Below, piece after piece: positions 44,545 through 52,093 of a stretch of DNA of 64,000 nt. The notes under the pieces are model-generated. The model made no database searches. It saw only the letters and a program-made list of their open reading frames with translations, and was not told the origin of the DNA. The stretch is from positions 1 through 64,000 of the forward strand of contig CATWQA010000001.1 of NCBI GenBank assembly GCA_958352815.1. Reading direction: 5' to 3'. The position numbers and the translations under genes were made by a program. Positions within the stretch are counted from its first letter, which is position 1. Each line of letters opens with the position of its first letter. Source of the DNA: an uncultured Eubacteriales bacterium. GTDB taxonomy: Bacteria > Bacillota > Clostridia > Monoglobales > Monoglobaceae.

Positions 44545-45663
44545 CTAATTACTGCTCCTAAGTCTGATGGGCAGTATCATATACATATAATCGTCACCCT
44601 CAACGGGAGTGATAACCAGAGGGTTTATGCTTTTGTTAAACTTCATCATGATACTGTCGTCACGGATTACGTTGAACACGTCCTGCAGGTACCTATTATA
44701 AAATCCGATTTCAAGGTCGGCGCCGGGAGGCGTGTCCACAGTTATATTATCGTCAACCGAGCCCGCAGAGGTTTCGCAGGATACGTTGATGTTTCCGTCT
44801 GTGATGTTAAATCTTATGGGACCCTTTATAAGGTCGTTAATAATTATGAGCGACGCTCTCTTTACGGAGTCCGCAATCTGATGCGTGGAGCACTCCAGTT
44901 CCAGCTCATAGGACGTGGGCAAAATACGCTCATAGTTGGTGTAGCTTCCCTCGATCAGACGCGTTACCAGCTTGCAGCTTTCAAGATTGAATATAGCGTG
45001 CCCCGGAGCCGCCACAATTCGAATGTCCTCCTCCGAATCGCCGATTATACGGGCAAGCTCCGACAGGGACTTTGCGGGAATAATCATTCTCTTAGGCTCA
45101 AAGCCGCCGTCGAGGGAAACGCTTCTCCGCGCAATTCTGTACCCGTCAAGAGCGACCATGGACAAGCCGTCCTCCTTGATCTCCAAAAGAGAGCCCATTC
45201 TTGTAGGGTCGTTATCGGTTTTTGCCGCCGCAAAGCCGGTCATATCAATCATGTTCTTAAGAACATTCCCCGGCAGCACGACCGAATAATTCTCGTCAAC
45301 CCGGGGCAGGTCGGGGAACTCCTCGGCGTTAATTCCGGGAATTTTTATCTTGGTCATTCCGCTCTTAATCAAAGTCAGGTTATTTTCGTCCGTCTCGATT
45401 GAAATCTCGCTGCCTGCAGGGGACGCAAGTATTCTGCCGAACAGCTTTGCGTCAAGAACAATTTCGCCGGGCTCCTTAACCTCCGCCTCTAAAACGGTCT
45501 CAATTCCGATCTCCAAATCGTTGCCGATAACGGTAACCCGTCCGTTCTCATCCGCCTTTATATAAACGCCCTCCAGCACGGCAAGACTGGACCTGCCCGA
45601 AACGGCTCTGGACGCCGTTATAACAGCTGAATTTAAGACGTCTCTGCTACACAAAATCTTCAT
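44545..45663 (-). CDS. dnaN: DNA polymerase III beta sliding clamp
   Basis: The 372-residue protein has three repeated clamp domains and ends in the conserved MYMILPIRLRS segment that forms the hydrophobic partner pocket. It tethers DNA polymerase III to DNA. ATG 45663 follows AAAGGA; upstream in-frame codons are rejected. It is the first gene of the replication operon, with promoter TTGATT-N17-TATAAT. The usual upstream neighbour dnaA is absent and replaced by repeats. Confidence 0.95.
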   Translation of the reverse strand: MKILCSRDVLNSAVITASRAVSGRSSLAVLEGVYIKADENGRVTVIGNDLEIGIETVLEAEVKEPGEIVLDAKLFGRILASPAGSEISIETDENNLTLIKSGMTKIKIPGINAEEFPDLPRVDENYSVVLPGNVLKNMIDMTGFAAAKTDNDPTRMGSLLEIKEDGLSMVALDGYRIARRSVSLDGGFEPKRMIIPAKSLSELARIIGDSEEDIRIVAAPGHAIFNLESCKLVTRLIEGSYTNYERILPTSYELELECSTHQIADSVKRASLIIINDLIKGPIRFNITDGNINVSCETSAGSVDDNITVDTPPGADLEIGFYNRYLQDVFNVIRDDSIMMKFNKSINPLVITPVEGDDYMYMILPIRLRSSN

Positions 45664-45700
45664 ATAAAAATCCTTTCGTTCATAAATCAATACCTATGTA

Positions 45701-45729
45701 ATTATACCATAAGGACTTTTTTAAATCAA
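45701..45729 (-). promoter_or_regulatory. Promoter of the dnaN operon
   Basis: Minus-strand TTGATT (45729-45724), 17-base spacer, TATAAT (45706-45701), about 40 bases upstream of the dnaN start. Confidence 0.7.
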
Positions 45730-45791
45730 CAGTTTTTTCAAAACTTTTATCATATAAAATAGGCATAAACGGCAGCGTCTATGTAAACAAA

Positions 45792-45977
45792 TTTGATAAA
45801 GGCTTTGCCTTTGAAACCAATGCCGAGCCCATATTCCGCCACCATCAGCAACAGCTTAGGTTTATTATTGACATTGCATACTTTATACAAAAGGAAATAC
45901 TGAGAGCTGTCCAACTTCAAAGAAGTTGGGTCACACCCAAGCCGCGGCGGCAATGTCGCCAAAGCCTTTATCAAAAT
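45792..45977. repeat. S unit filled by U93 (composite copy A)
   Basis: Inverted S ends GATAAAGGCTTTG and CAAAGCCTTTATC flank a reversed U93 (45843-45935). It is nearly identical, in opposite orientation, to 62244-62431, and matches the uninterrupted S unit at 33090-33184 on both sides of the insertion. Confidence 0.9.
45843..45935 (-). repeat. U93 nested unit, copy 5, inside an S unit
   Basis: Minus-strand reading TGTGACCCAACTTC...CTGTTGCTGATG. Closest relative of copy 7. Confidence 0.87.
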
Positions 45978-46376
45978 GGACGGGTTTAAATATATAAAGT
46001 TTTAGTTGTTACACGGCAGTAGGGGGCGGATTCCCATACGCCCCGAATCATACTGGCAGCTTATATCATATTATACGGATTTGGAATTTACTTTAAATCT
46101 TCGCCCTGTTATTTTATATTCTCACATTGGCATGCCTGTCGCCCGCCCTGTTGCGTTTGCCCTCTCCACCCCAAACGCACAGGGCGGGCTTTAATCACAT
46201 AAACGGGTTTGGATATTTGTAAATCATGACGTTGTAGGGGGCGGATTCCCATACGCCCCGCTTGTCATATTTACAGTAAATACCATATTATGTGGATTTA
46301 GGATTTTCTTAAAATCAAAGTGCCTGTAAATTTATATAATCACATTGGGTTGAATACGGGGCGTCTGGGAAGCCGC

Positions 46377-46709
46377 CCCCTACGAATATTTGATTTGTTG
46401 CAGTGATTATCACGTTTATGTTGATAAAGCCCGCCCCGGCGCTTGGGGAGGAGGTAGGCAAGCGCAACGGGGCGGGCGACAGGCACACCAATGTGAGAAT
46501 AAAATTAAACGGAATTATGATTTAAGTAAAATACCAAATCCGTATAACATGACTACAACCGTTAGTATAGTCAGCGGGCGCGGCAAGCGGCGCCCCTACG
46601 AATATTTGATTTGTTGCAGCAATTATCACGTTTATGTTGATAAAGCCCGCCCGGCGCTTGGGGAGGAGGTAGGCAAGCGCAACGGGGCGGGCGATAGGCA
46701 CACCAACGT
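46377..46709. repeat. Direct repeat pair inside mosaic 13
   Basis: Copies 46377-46494 and 46593-46709 (offset 216 bases) share a G-unit end, a non-palindromic stretch TATTTGATTTGTTGCAG, and a whole C unit with few differences, including one C lost from the second CCCGCCCC arm. Confidence 0.85.
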
Positions 46710-46900
46710 AAATAGATAAATTATGTGGAATAAGGCACTCGGAAAAAATCATTAGATTTTTTCGAAAAAAGAAGCAAAGTGGGCTTTGCTTCAGCGCCCA
46801 GCTGTGCTTGCATTCCGCTTTTGCAAAGGCGGAACGCAAAAAATCAAATCATATTTTAATGTTAAAGCAAAATTTGCTTGACTTAGTTATTTGCCGCTGA

Positions 46901-46906
46901 TATAAT
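46901..46906 (+). promoter_or_regulatory. Promoter -10 of the response regulator (-35 at 46878-46883)
   Basis: TTGACT at 46878-46883 and TATAAT at 46901-46906 with a 17-base spacer, about 64 bases before the start codon. Confidence 0.75.
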
Positions 46907-46969
46907 TTAAGCAAAGATTAAGCGCTTATTATCGGGCGCAAGCTCTTATTTGGATTTTGGTGGTCTGAT

Positions 46970-47653
46970 ATGAAAATTGTAATTGTTGACGGGGACAGGG
47001 AGGCAGGAAAATTTATTAAAGACTGTCTTATGACCCTCCACTTTGACTGCGAAATTGCAGGCAATGAGCGGGACGGGCTGAAAATAGCTTTAAGAGAGGA
47101 TTGCGTCTGCGTTATAACAGAGGTTGTTCTGCCGGGCAGAGACGGCATTCACCTGTGCTCCGAAATCAGAAAAGAGAGGGACATACCGATTATTTTCATC
47201 TCCTCCGAGGGCGGCGACGCTTCAAAGGTTCGGGCTTTCGGCGCGGGGGCGGACGACTACATCACAAAGCCCTTTTCCATATCCGAAACGGTGGCGAGGG
47301 TGGACAGGCATATTTCCCGATATTTATATTTTTCCAAACTCCTTGAAGACAAAAATCAAAATATTACAAAAATCAGGGGTCTTGAAATCGACAAGAACTC
47401 TCACCGTGTGTTTGTTGAGGGCAGCGAAGTTATAATGCCTGTTAAGGAATACGAGTTGCTGCTGTTTCTGGCGGAGAACCCAAACATGGTGTTCAGCAAG
47501 GAGCATTTACTGGACAGGGTGTGGGGAATTGACGCCGTGGGAGACTCCTCCACCGTTACCGTCCACATACAGCGCATACGGGAAAAGATTAACCGCGGCG
47601 GAGAAACCTATATCGAAACCGTCTGGGGCGCAGGGTACCGAATGAAATCATAA
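46970..47653 (+). CDS. OmpR/PhoB-family response regulator
   Basis: The 227-residue protein has an N-terminal receiver domain and a C-terminal winged-helix DNA-binding domain (about 130-227, with VKEYELLLFLAENPNMVFSKEHLLDRVWG and TVHIQRIREKI). In the receiver, the acidic pair is at DGD near residue 5, the phospho-acceptor region at VITEVVLPGRDG has Glu where Asp is usual, and the lysine is in YITKPFS. The expected aspartate (VLxDxxLP) appears as TEVVLP, so phosphorylation may be lost. No histidine kinase gene is adjacent. It may be an orphan or phosphorylation-independent regulator. Confidence 0.85.
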   Translation: MKIVIVDGDREAGKFIKDCLMTLHFDCEIAGNERDGLKIALREDCVCVITEVVLPGRDGIHLCSEIRKERDIPIIFISSEGGDASKVRAFGAGADDYITKPFSISETVARVDRHISRYLYFSKLLEDKNQNITKIRGLEIDKNSHRVFVEGSEVIMPVKEYELLLFLAENPNMVFSKEHLLDRVWGIDAVGDSSTVTVHIQRIREKINRGGETYIETVWGAGYRMKS

Positions 47654-47720
47654 GCCGCTCTTTAGGCAAATAGTTGTATTTTGACCCGTGCCGACAGGAC
47701 AAATTTTACACATAAAAATA

Positions 47721-47748
47721 TTGACCTTTGGCGAAAGAATGTTATAAT
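47721..47748 (+). promoter_or_regulatory. Promoter of the flavodiiron protein gene
   Basis: TTGACC (47721-47726), 16-base spacer, TATAAT (47743-47748). The leader of about 190 bases contains an F unit. Confidence 0.72.
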
Positions 47749-47754
47749 ATAACT

Positions 47755-47890
47755 AAAAGCAGACCACCCGCCATAGCGTCGCATTATGCCTTTACGCTCG
47801 CCTTACCTATTCGGCAAGGCTTAGCGTGTTCAGGCATATGCTCCTTTTTCCCCAAAAGTCTTTCGACTTTTCGGGAGCCCTCAGTGCGGG
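47755..47890. repeat. Intergenic palindromic mosaic 14: F unit in a 5' leader
   Basis: A reversed F unit runs from CGTCGCATTATGCC (47777) through the GCAAGGC/GCCTTAC tail to the CCCCAAAAGTC/GACTTTTCGGG hairpin (47850-47876). It lies between the promoter and start codon of the flavodiiron gene and would be transcribed as part of its leader. Confidence 0.82.
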
Positions 47891-47944
47891 TTGCTCCGGT
47901 ATAAATATATTCATGCAGACTTTAAAAATTTGGGAGGTTATTTC

Positions 47945-49108
47945 ATGAAATACAGCGATGTTAAGGTTACAAATTCCATAAAATACATTGGCGTCAACGA
48001 CCACGATTTAGATTTATTCGAGGGGCAGTATATTATCCCAAACGGCGTGGCATACAACTCCTATGTTATATTGGACGACAAAATTGCCGTTATGGATACG
48101 GTTGACAAAAGCGCCTGTGACGAATGGCTGAGCAACCTCGATGAGGTTCTGGACGGCAGGGAGCCGGACTACCTGATTGTTCAGCACATGGAACCCGACC
48201 ACTCCGCAAGCATACAGGTTGCAGCAGAAAAGTTCCCCAACATGAAGATAGTGGGCAACGTAAAAACCTTTGCCATGATCGGTCAGTTCTTTGATATTGA
48301 TGTTGAGGAGAAAAAGGTTGTTGTTGCCGAGGGCGACTCGCTCAGCTTGGGCTCACACACTCTTAACTTTATCATGGCGCCTATGGTGCACTGGCCGGAG
48401 GTTATGGTAACATACGAAAGCTCCGAGAAGGTTCTGTTCTCTGCCGACGGCTTCGGCAAGTTCGGCGCTCTTGATATAGATGAGGAGTGGGACTGCGAGG
48501 CGAGACGGTACTACTTCAACATTGTGGGCAAGTACGGCGCCCAGGTTCAGGCTCTGCTGAAAAAGGCGGCAGGTCTTGACATCAGCATGATTTGCCCTCT
48601 CCACGGCCCTGTGCTTTCGGAAAACCTGGAGCACTACATCGGCCTGTATGACACATGGAGCAGCTACAAGCCCGAAACCTCAGGCGTGTTTATTGCATAC
48701 GCATCTGTTTACGGCAACACAAAGCAGGCTGCCGAAATTCTTGCGGAGATGCTGAAAGAAAAGGGCGTTAAGGTGGCTATATCCGACTTGGCAAGAGAGG
48801 ATTGGGCAGAGGCTCTGGAGGACGCATTCAGATACGACAGGCTGGTTATCGCCTCCCCCACATACAACGCCGGCATTTTTACTGCCACAGAGGAGTTTTT
48901 AAACCATCTTGCGGCAAAGTCGTTCCAAAACAGAAAGGTTGGCATTATCGAAAACGGTTCTTGGGCGCCCATGGCGGGTAACAAGATTAAAGCCGTTTTA
49001 GGAGGAATGAAGAACATTGAAATCATCGAGCCTATGGTTACGATAAAATCCGCCGTTAAAGCGGAGACAAGAGAGGCGCTCAAAGCTCTTGCCGACGCTC
49101 TCGCATAA
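47945..49108 (+). CDS. Flavodiiron protein (FprA-type A flavoprotein)
   Basis: The 387-residue protein has an N-terminal metallo-beta-lactamase-fold diiron domain (about 1-245) with ligands in QHMEPDHSAS, MVHWPEVM, FSADGFGKFG and CPLHGP, and a C-terminal flavodoxin domain (about 250-387) with VFIAYASVYGNTKQAA for FMN. Such enzymes reduce O2 to water, or NO to N2O, protecting anaerobes. GGGAGG precedes ATG 47945; the longer upstream frame is rejected. It is monocistronic and convergent with the antiporter pair, sharing a bidirectional terminator. Confidence 0.93.
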   Translation: MKYSDVKVTNSIKYIGVNDHDLDLFEGQYIIPNGVAYNSYVILDDKIAVMDTVDKSACDEWLSNLDEVLDGREPDYLIVQHMEPDHSASIQVAAEKFPNMKIVGNVKTFAMIGQFFDIDVEEKKVVVAEGDSLSLGSHTLNFIMAPMVHWPEVMVTYESSEKVLFSADGFGKFGALDIDEEWDCEARRYYFNIVGKYGAQVQALLKKAAGLDISMICPLHGPVLSENLEHYIGLYDTWSSYKPETSGVFIAYASVYGNTKQAAEILAEMLKEKGVKVAISDLAREDWAEALEDAFRYDRLVIASPTYNAGIFTATEEFLNHLAAKSFQNRKVGIIENGSWAPMAGNKIKAVLGGMKNIEIIEPMVTIKSAVKAETREALKALADALA

Positions 49109-49113
49109 AAAAT

Positions 49114-49158
49114 AACTGCCGCACGAGACGGGACACGCCCTCTCTGCGGCAGTTTTTT
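49114..49158. terminator. Bidirectional terminator between the flavodiiron and small membrane protein genes
   Basis: A 10-bp perfect stem AACTGCCGCA/TGCGGCAGTT with a 21-base loop, followed by TTTT on the plus strand and by an A/T run in the other direction. Confidence 0.8.
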
Positions 49159-49342
49159 AATCGTCAATCATTCTTCGCATAAGAAGCATTGCAACCGCAC
49201 CCACGGCAACAACCCATATCAAATACTTCCTGACCTCCGTCTTGGTAGCTTCGTCAACTATCGGCAAGAAGCTTGCCGCAATGACAATAAGCACCATAGC
49301 GAACCAGACGGCGGCAATGATATAAAAGGTCTTTCTGCTCAT
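49157..49342 (-). CDS. Small two-segment membrane protein
   Basis: This 61-residue protein has two predicted transmembrane helices (about 5-27 and 41-56) separated by a charged DEATKTEVRK loop, with a positive-to-acidic tail RRMIDD. No family is recognised. AAGAAGG precedes ATG 49342, and it begins 25 bases after the antiporter stop, so it is probably the second gene of that operon and might assist the transporter; that is inference only. Confidence 0.7.
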   Translation of the reverse strand: MSRKTFYIIAAVWFAMVLIVIAASFLPIVDEATKTEVRKYLIWVVAVGAVAMLLMRRMIDD

Positions 49343-49367
49343 AACATACCTTCTTTCCCTAAAATAT

Positions 49368-50342
49368 TTACATGATCTCCCTCAGCACCGCATAGGTCAT
49401 ATACGCGGCGTACATCAGAACCATTAAAATACCTGTGCCTCTTTCGATTTTGTTTCTGAGGCATACCACAACATATATTATAAGGCTCACCCCAATCAGC
49501 AGGCACAAGTCAATAACCGAAAAGCCCGCTACCTTAACAGGGCTTATAATTGCCGACAGACCGAGAACTCCCATAATATTAAATATATTGGAGCCTATAA
49601 CGTTGCCCATTGCCAGGTCGTTCTCCCCCTTGCCTGTGGCAACAAGAGAGGTTACCAGCTCCGGCAGGGAGGTTCCCACCGCAAGAATTGTCAGCCCGAT
49701 TATGATATCACTGAGCCCGAAGGCCTTTGCAATATCCGTTGCCGAGTCAACGACCAAATCGCCGCCTATAACTATTCCCGCAATTCCCACAGCGGTGTAC
49801 AAAATACTTTTCAAGGGGGACATAACCTTTATTTCCTCCCCCTCGGGCAGGCCTGTTCTGTTCCTCATTGTGGAGTACACCAGAAATCCCAAATAACCCA
49901 GCAGCCCCAGGAACAATATCACGCCCTCCGCACGGCCTATAACAAAGCTGCCGCTGCCGCCCATCATAAAGGAGTTGACGCAGAAAAACAGCAGTACGAC
50001 CGCAAACAAAATTGATAGCGGAAAATCCCGCATTTTCAAATCCTTTGAAATAGGCAGCTTTTTCATAACCGCACAGGCCCCCGCAACCATAAGAAGGTTG
50101 AACAGGTTTGAACCCAGCACGTTGCTTATAACAATATCATTGCTGCCCTTAATGGCTGCGCTGACGCTGACCGCCATTTCAGGGGCGCTTGTGCCCATGG
50201 CGACGATGGTCAGGCCGATTATAATACTCGGCACCTTGAGCAGTTTAGCGATTGACGAGGTTCCGTCCACAAAAAAGTCCGCCCCCTTTATCAAAAGCAC
50301 AAAGCCGACAATAAGCCAAACATACATCAAAACATTACCCAT
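49368..50342 (-). CDS. Calcium/sodium antiporter, CaCA superfamily (YrbG-like)
   Basis: The 324-residue protein has about ten transmembrane segments in two inverted halves, each with the ion-binding alpha repeat: GTSAPEMAVSVSAA..GSNDIVISNVLGSN in the first, and GTSLPELVTSLVA..GENDLAMGNVIGSN in the second. It exchanges Ca2+ (or K+) for Na+ across the membrane. The gene is divergent from pheS and is followed by the small membrane protein. Confidence 0.92.
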   Translation of the reverse strand: MGNVLMYVWLIVGFVLLIKGADFFVDGTSSIAKLLKVPSIIIGLTIVAMGTSAPEMAVSVSAAIKGSNDIVISNVLGSNLFNLLMVAGACAVMKKLPISKDLKMRDFPLSILFAVVLLFFCVNSFMMGGSGSFVIGRAEGVILFLGLLGYLGFLVYSTMRNRTGLPEGEEIKVMSPLKSILYTAVGIAGIVIGGDLVVDSATDIAKAFGLSDIIIGLTILAVGTSLPELVTSLVATGKGENDLAMGNVIGSNIFNIMGVLGLSAIISPVKVAGFSVIDLCLLIGVSLIIYVVVCLRNKIERGTGILMVLMYAAYMTYAVLREIM

Positions 50343-50463
50343 AAGCTTCCTCCCGTAAAATTAATATACCATATTCTAACACAAACGGAGGGAGAAAACA
50401 AGGGGTTTTGCCGTATTAATCATGAAAAAGCCCGCAAAAGCAATAAAAAATGCCCGTAAGCCC

Positions 50464-50492
50464 TTGAAATATATGTATTTTTGTGTTAAAAT
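50464..50492 (+). promoter_or_regulatory. Promoter of the pheS operon
   Basis: TTGAAA (50464-50469), 17-base spacer, TAAAAT (50487-50492). The leader is only about 35 bases, so there is no room for a T-box. Confidence 0.65.
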
Positions 50493-50532
50493 ACATTGAT
50501 AACGATTAACAATAAACTGGGAGGTTATATAC

Positions 50533-51558
50533 ATGAAAGAACAGCTTAGCGCCATCAAGGCCAAAGCCGAAGAAAAGCTGGCTCAGGCGGACAGCCTTAA
50601 TCTGCTGGAAGACCTCAGAATAAAGTTCCTCGGTAAAAAGGGCGAGCTTACCGCCGTTATGAAGGGCATGGGCAAGCTTACGCCGGAGGAACGCCCTGTT
50701 ATCGGTCAGCTTGCAAACCAGGTCAGAGGCTACATTGAAGATGCCTTGGAGGAGAAAAAGCAGGCGCTTTTAAGCCTTGAAAAGGAAAGGAAGCTTGCTT
50801 CCGAAACCGTTGACGTATGCTTGCCGGGCAAACTGCCCGCCGGCGGCGGAAAGCACCCCCTTACCACCGTTTTGGACGATCTTAAGGACATCTTTATCGG
50901 CATGGGCTTTACAATCGAGGAGGGGCCTGAGGTGGAGCTTGACTATTACAACTTTGAAGCGCTCAATCTCCCTCCGGATCACCCGGCAAGAGACACTCAG
51001 GACACCTTTTATATTGATGACAACGTGGTTCTGCGTACCCAGACCTCTCCGGTCCAGGTGCGCGTTATGGAGAAGCAGAAGCCGCCTATCCGCATAATTT
51101 CACCGGGCAGGGTTTACAGAAGCGACGCTGTTGACGCAACCCATTCCCCCGTTTTCCACCAGGTTGAGGGACTGGTTATTGACGAGGGCATTACCATGGC
51201 GGATCTTAAGGGAACCTTAGAGGTGTTTGTTAAGAAGCTGTACGGCGACGATACCAGACTTCGCTTCAGACCTCACCACTTCCCCTTTACGGAACCCAGC
51301 GCAGAGGTTGACATCTCCTGCTTTAACTGCAAGGGCGAGGGCTGCCGCATATGCAAGGGCGAGGGCTGGATTGAGATTTTGGGCTGCGGAATGGTGCACC
51401 CCAAGGTTCTGGCAAACTGCAACATTGACCCGGACAAGTACTCGGGCTTTGCCTTCGGTATCGGTCTTGAGCGTGTTGCCATGTTCAGATATGATATTGA
51501 CGACCTGAGACTGTTCTACGAAAATGACCTGGGCTTTTTGAAGCAGTTTGAGGTTTAA
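50533..51558 (+). CDS. pheS: Phenylalanyl-tRNA synthetase alpha subunit
   Basis: The 341-residue class II synthetase subunit has an N-terminal tRNA-binding coiled coil (about 1-85) and the catalytic core with HPLTTVLDDLKDIF, GPEVELDYYNFEALN, DTFYI, RTQTSPVQVR (motif 2 region) and GIGLERVAMF (motif 3). It forms an alpha2-beta2 enzyme with PheT. GGGAGG precedes ATG 50533. A P-loop kinase-like gene separates it from pheT, starting 1 base after the pheS stop. Confidence 0.96.
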   Translation: MKEQLSAIKAKAEEKLAQADSLNLLEDLRIKFLGKKGELTAVMKGMGKLTPEERPVIGQLANQVRGYIEDALEEKKQALLSLEKERKLASETVDVCLPGKLPAGGGKHPLTTVLDDLKDIFIGMGFTIEEGPEVELDYYNFEALNLPPDHPARDTQDTFYIDDNVVLRTQTSPVQVRVMEKQKPPIRIISPGRVYRSDAVDATHSPVFHQVEGLVIDEGITMADLKGTLEVFVKKLYGDDTRLRFRPHHFPFTEPSAEVDISCFNCKGEGCRICKGEGWIEILGCGMVHPKVLANCNIDPDKYSGFAFGIGLERVAMFRYDIDDLRLFYENDLGFLKQFEV

Positions 51559-51559
51559 C

Positions 51560-52081
51560 ATGAAGCGCGTAATGATAGTCGGGTTTTCCGGTTCGGGGAA
51601 ATCCACTATGGCGAGCAAAATCGCAGAGGCAATCGGCGTTAGCGCCACCCATTTGGACGCTGTACACTGGCTGCCCGACTGGACGGAGAACACGGTGGAG
51701 AACGAAATCTACACTCTCCGCCCGATCCTTGAGAGAGAAAGCTGGGTCATTGACGGCAATTACCGCAAGGTGTTGTTTAAGGAGCGCATGGCTCTGGCGG
51801 ACACTGTAATTTTTCTTGATATAAACAGGTTTCAAAGGCTGTACAGAGTTTTTAGACGGTATTTTAAATACAGGGGCGGCTGCCGCCCGGACATAGGCGA
51901 GGGCTGCCGAGAAAAGATAGATTTTGAATTTATAAAATGGGTGCTGTATAAGGGCGTGAACCGCAAGAGATACATGGAGATTTTAGAGGATCTTAAAAGC
52001 GCTCATCCGGAGAAGCAAATATATATTCTGAAAGGCTCCGGGCAGGTACGGGATTTTATGAAGAAATCCCGGTTAAGTTAG
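51560..52081 (+). CDS. P-loop kinase-like protein (topology-modulation/FlaR type)
   Basis: This 173-residue protein has a Walker A motif GFSGSGKSTMASKIAE at residues 7-22 and a HLDAVHWLPDW segment followed by VIDGNYRKVLF, as in proteins annotated DNA topology modulation protein FlaR and other adenylate-kinase-like small P-loop proteins. The biochemical activity of this group is not settled. ATG 51560 comes one base after the pheS stop and pheT starts 12 bases after this gene, so it is cotranscribed within the PheRS operon. Confidence 0.75.
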   Translation: MKRVMIVGFSGSGKSTMASKIAEAIGVSATHLDAVHWLPDWTENTVENEIYTLRPILERESWVIDGNYRKVLFKERMALADTVIFLDINRFQRLYRVFRRYFKYRGGCRPDIGEGCREKIDFEFIKWVLYKGVNRKRYMEILEDLKSAHPEKQIYILKGSGQVRDFMKKSRLS

Positions 52082-52093
52082 GAGGAAACAAAA

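Larger units (their letters stand above)
45770..46740. repeat. Intergenic palindromic mosaic 13, the longest (S with U93, G, T, C units; tandem duplication)
   Basis: In order: a filled S unit (45792-45977), a G unit (46018-46046), a T unit (46066-46090), an intact C unit (46141-46189), G (46234-46262), T (46270-46300), G (46355-46384), C (46429-46477), T (46520-46545), an intact G-type hairpin (46572-46603), C (46645-46697) and an F-like hairpin (46739-46766). Segment 46377-46494 is repeated at 46593-46709. No dnaA, no DnaA-box cluster and no gene are seen. Confidence 0.87.

Noticed and set aside
45690..46970. oriC next to dnaN
   Set aside because: No cluster of TTATCCACA-like boxes and no dnaA; the DNA is repeat mosaic.
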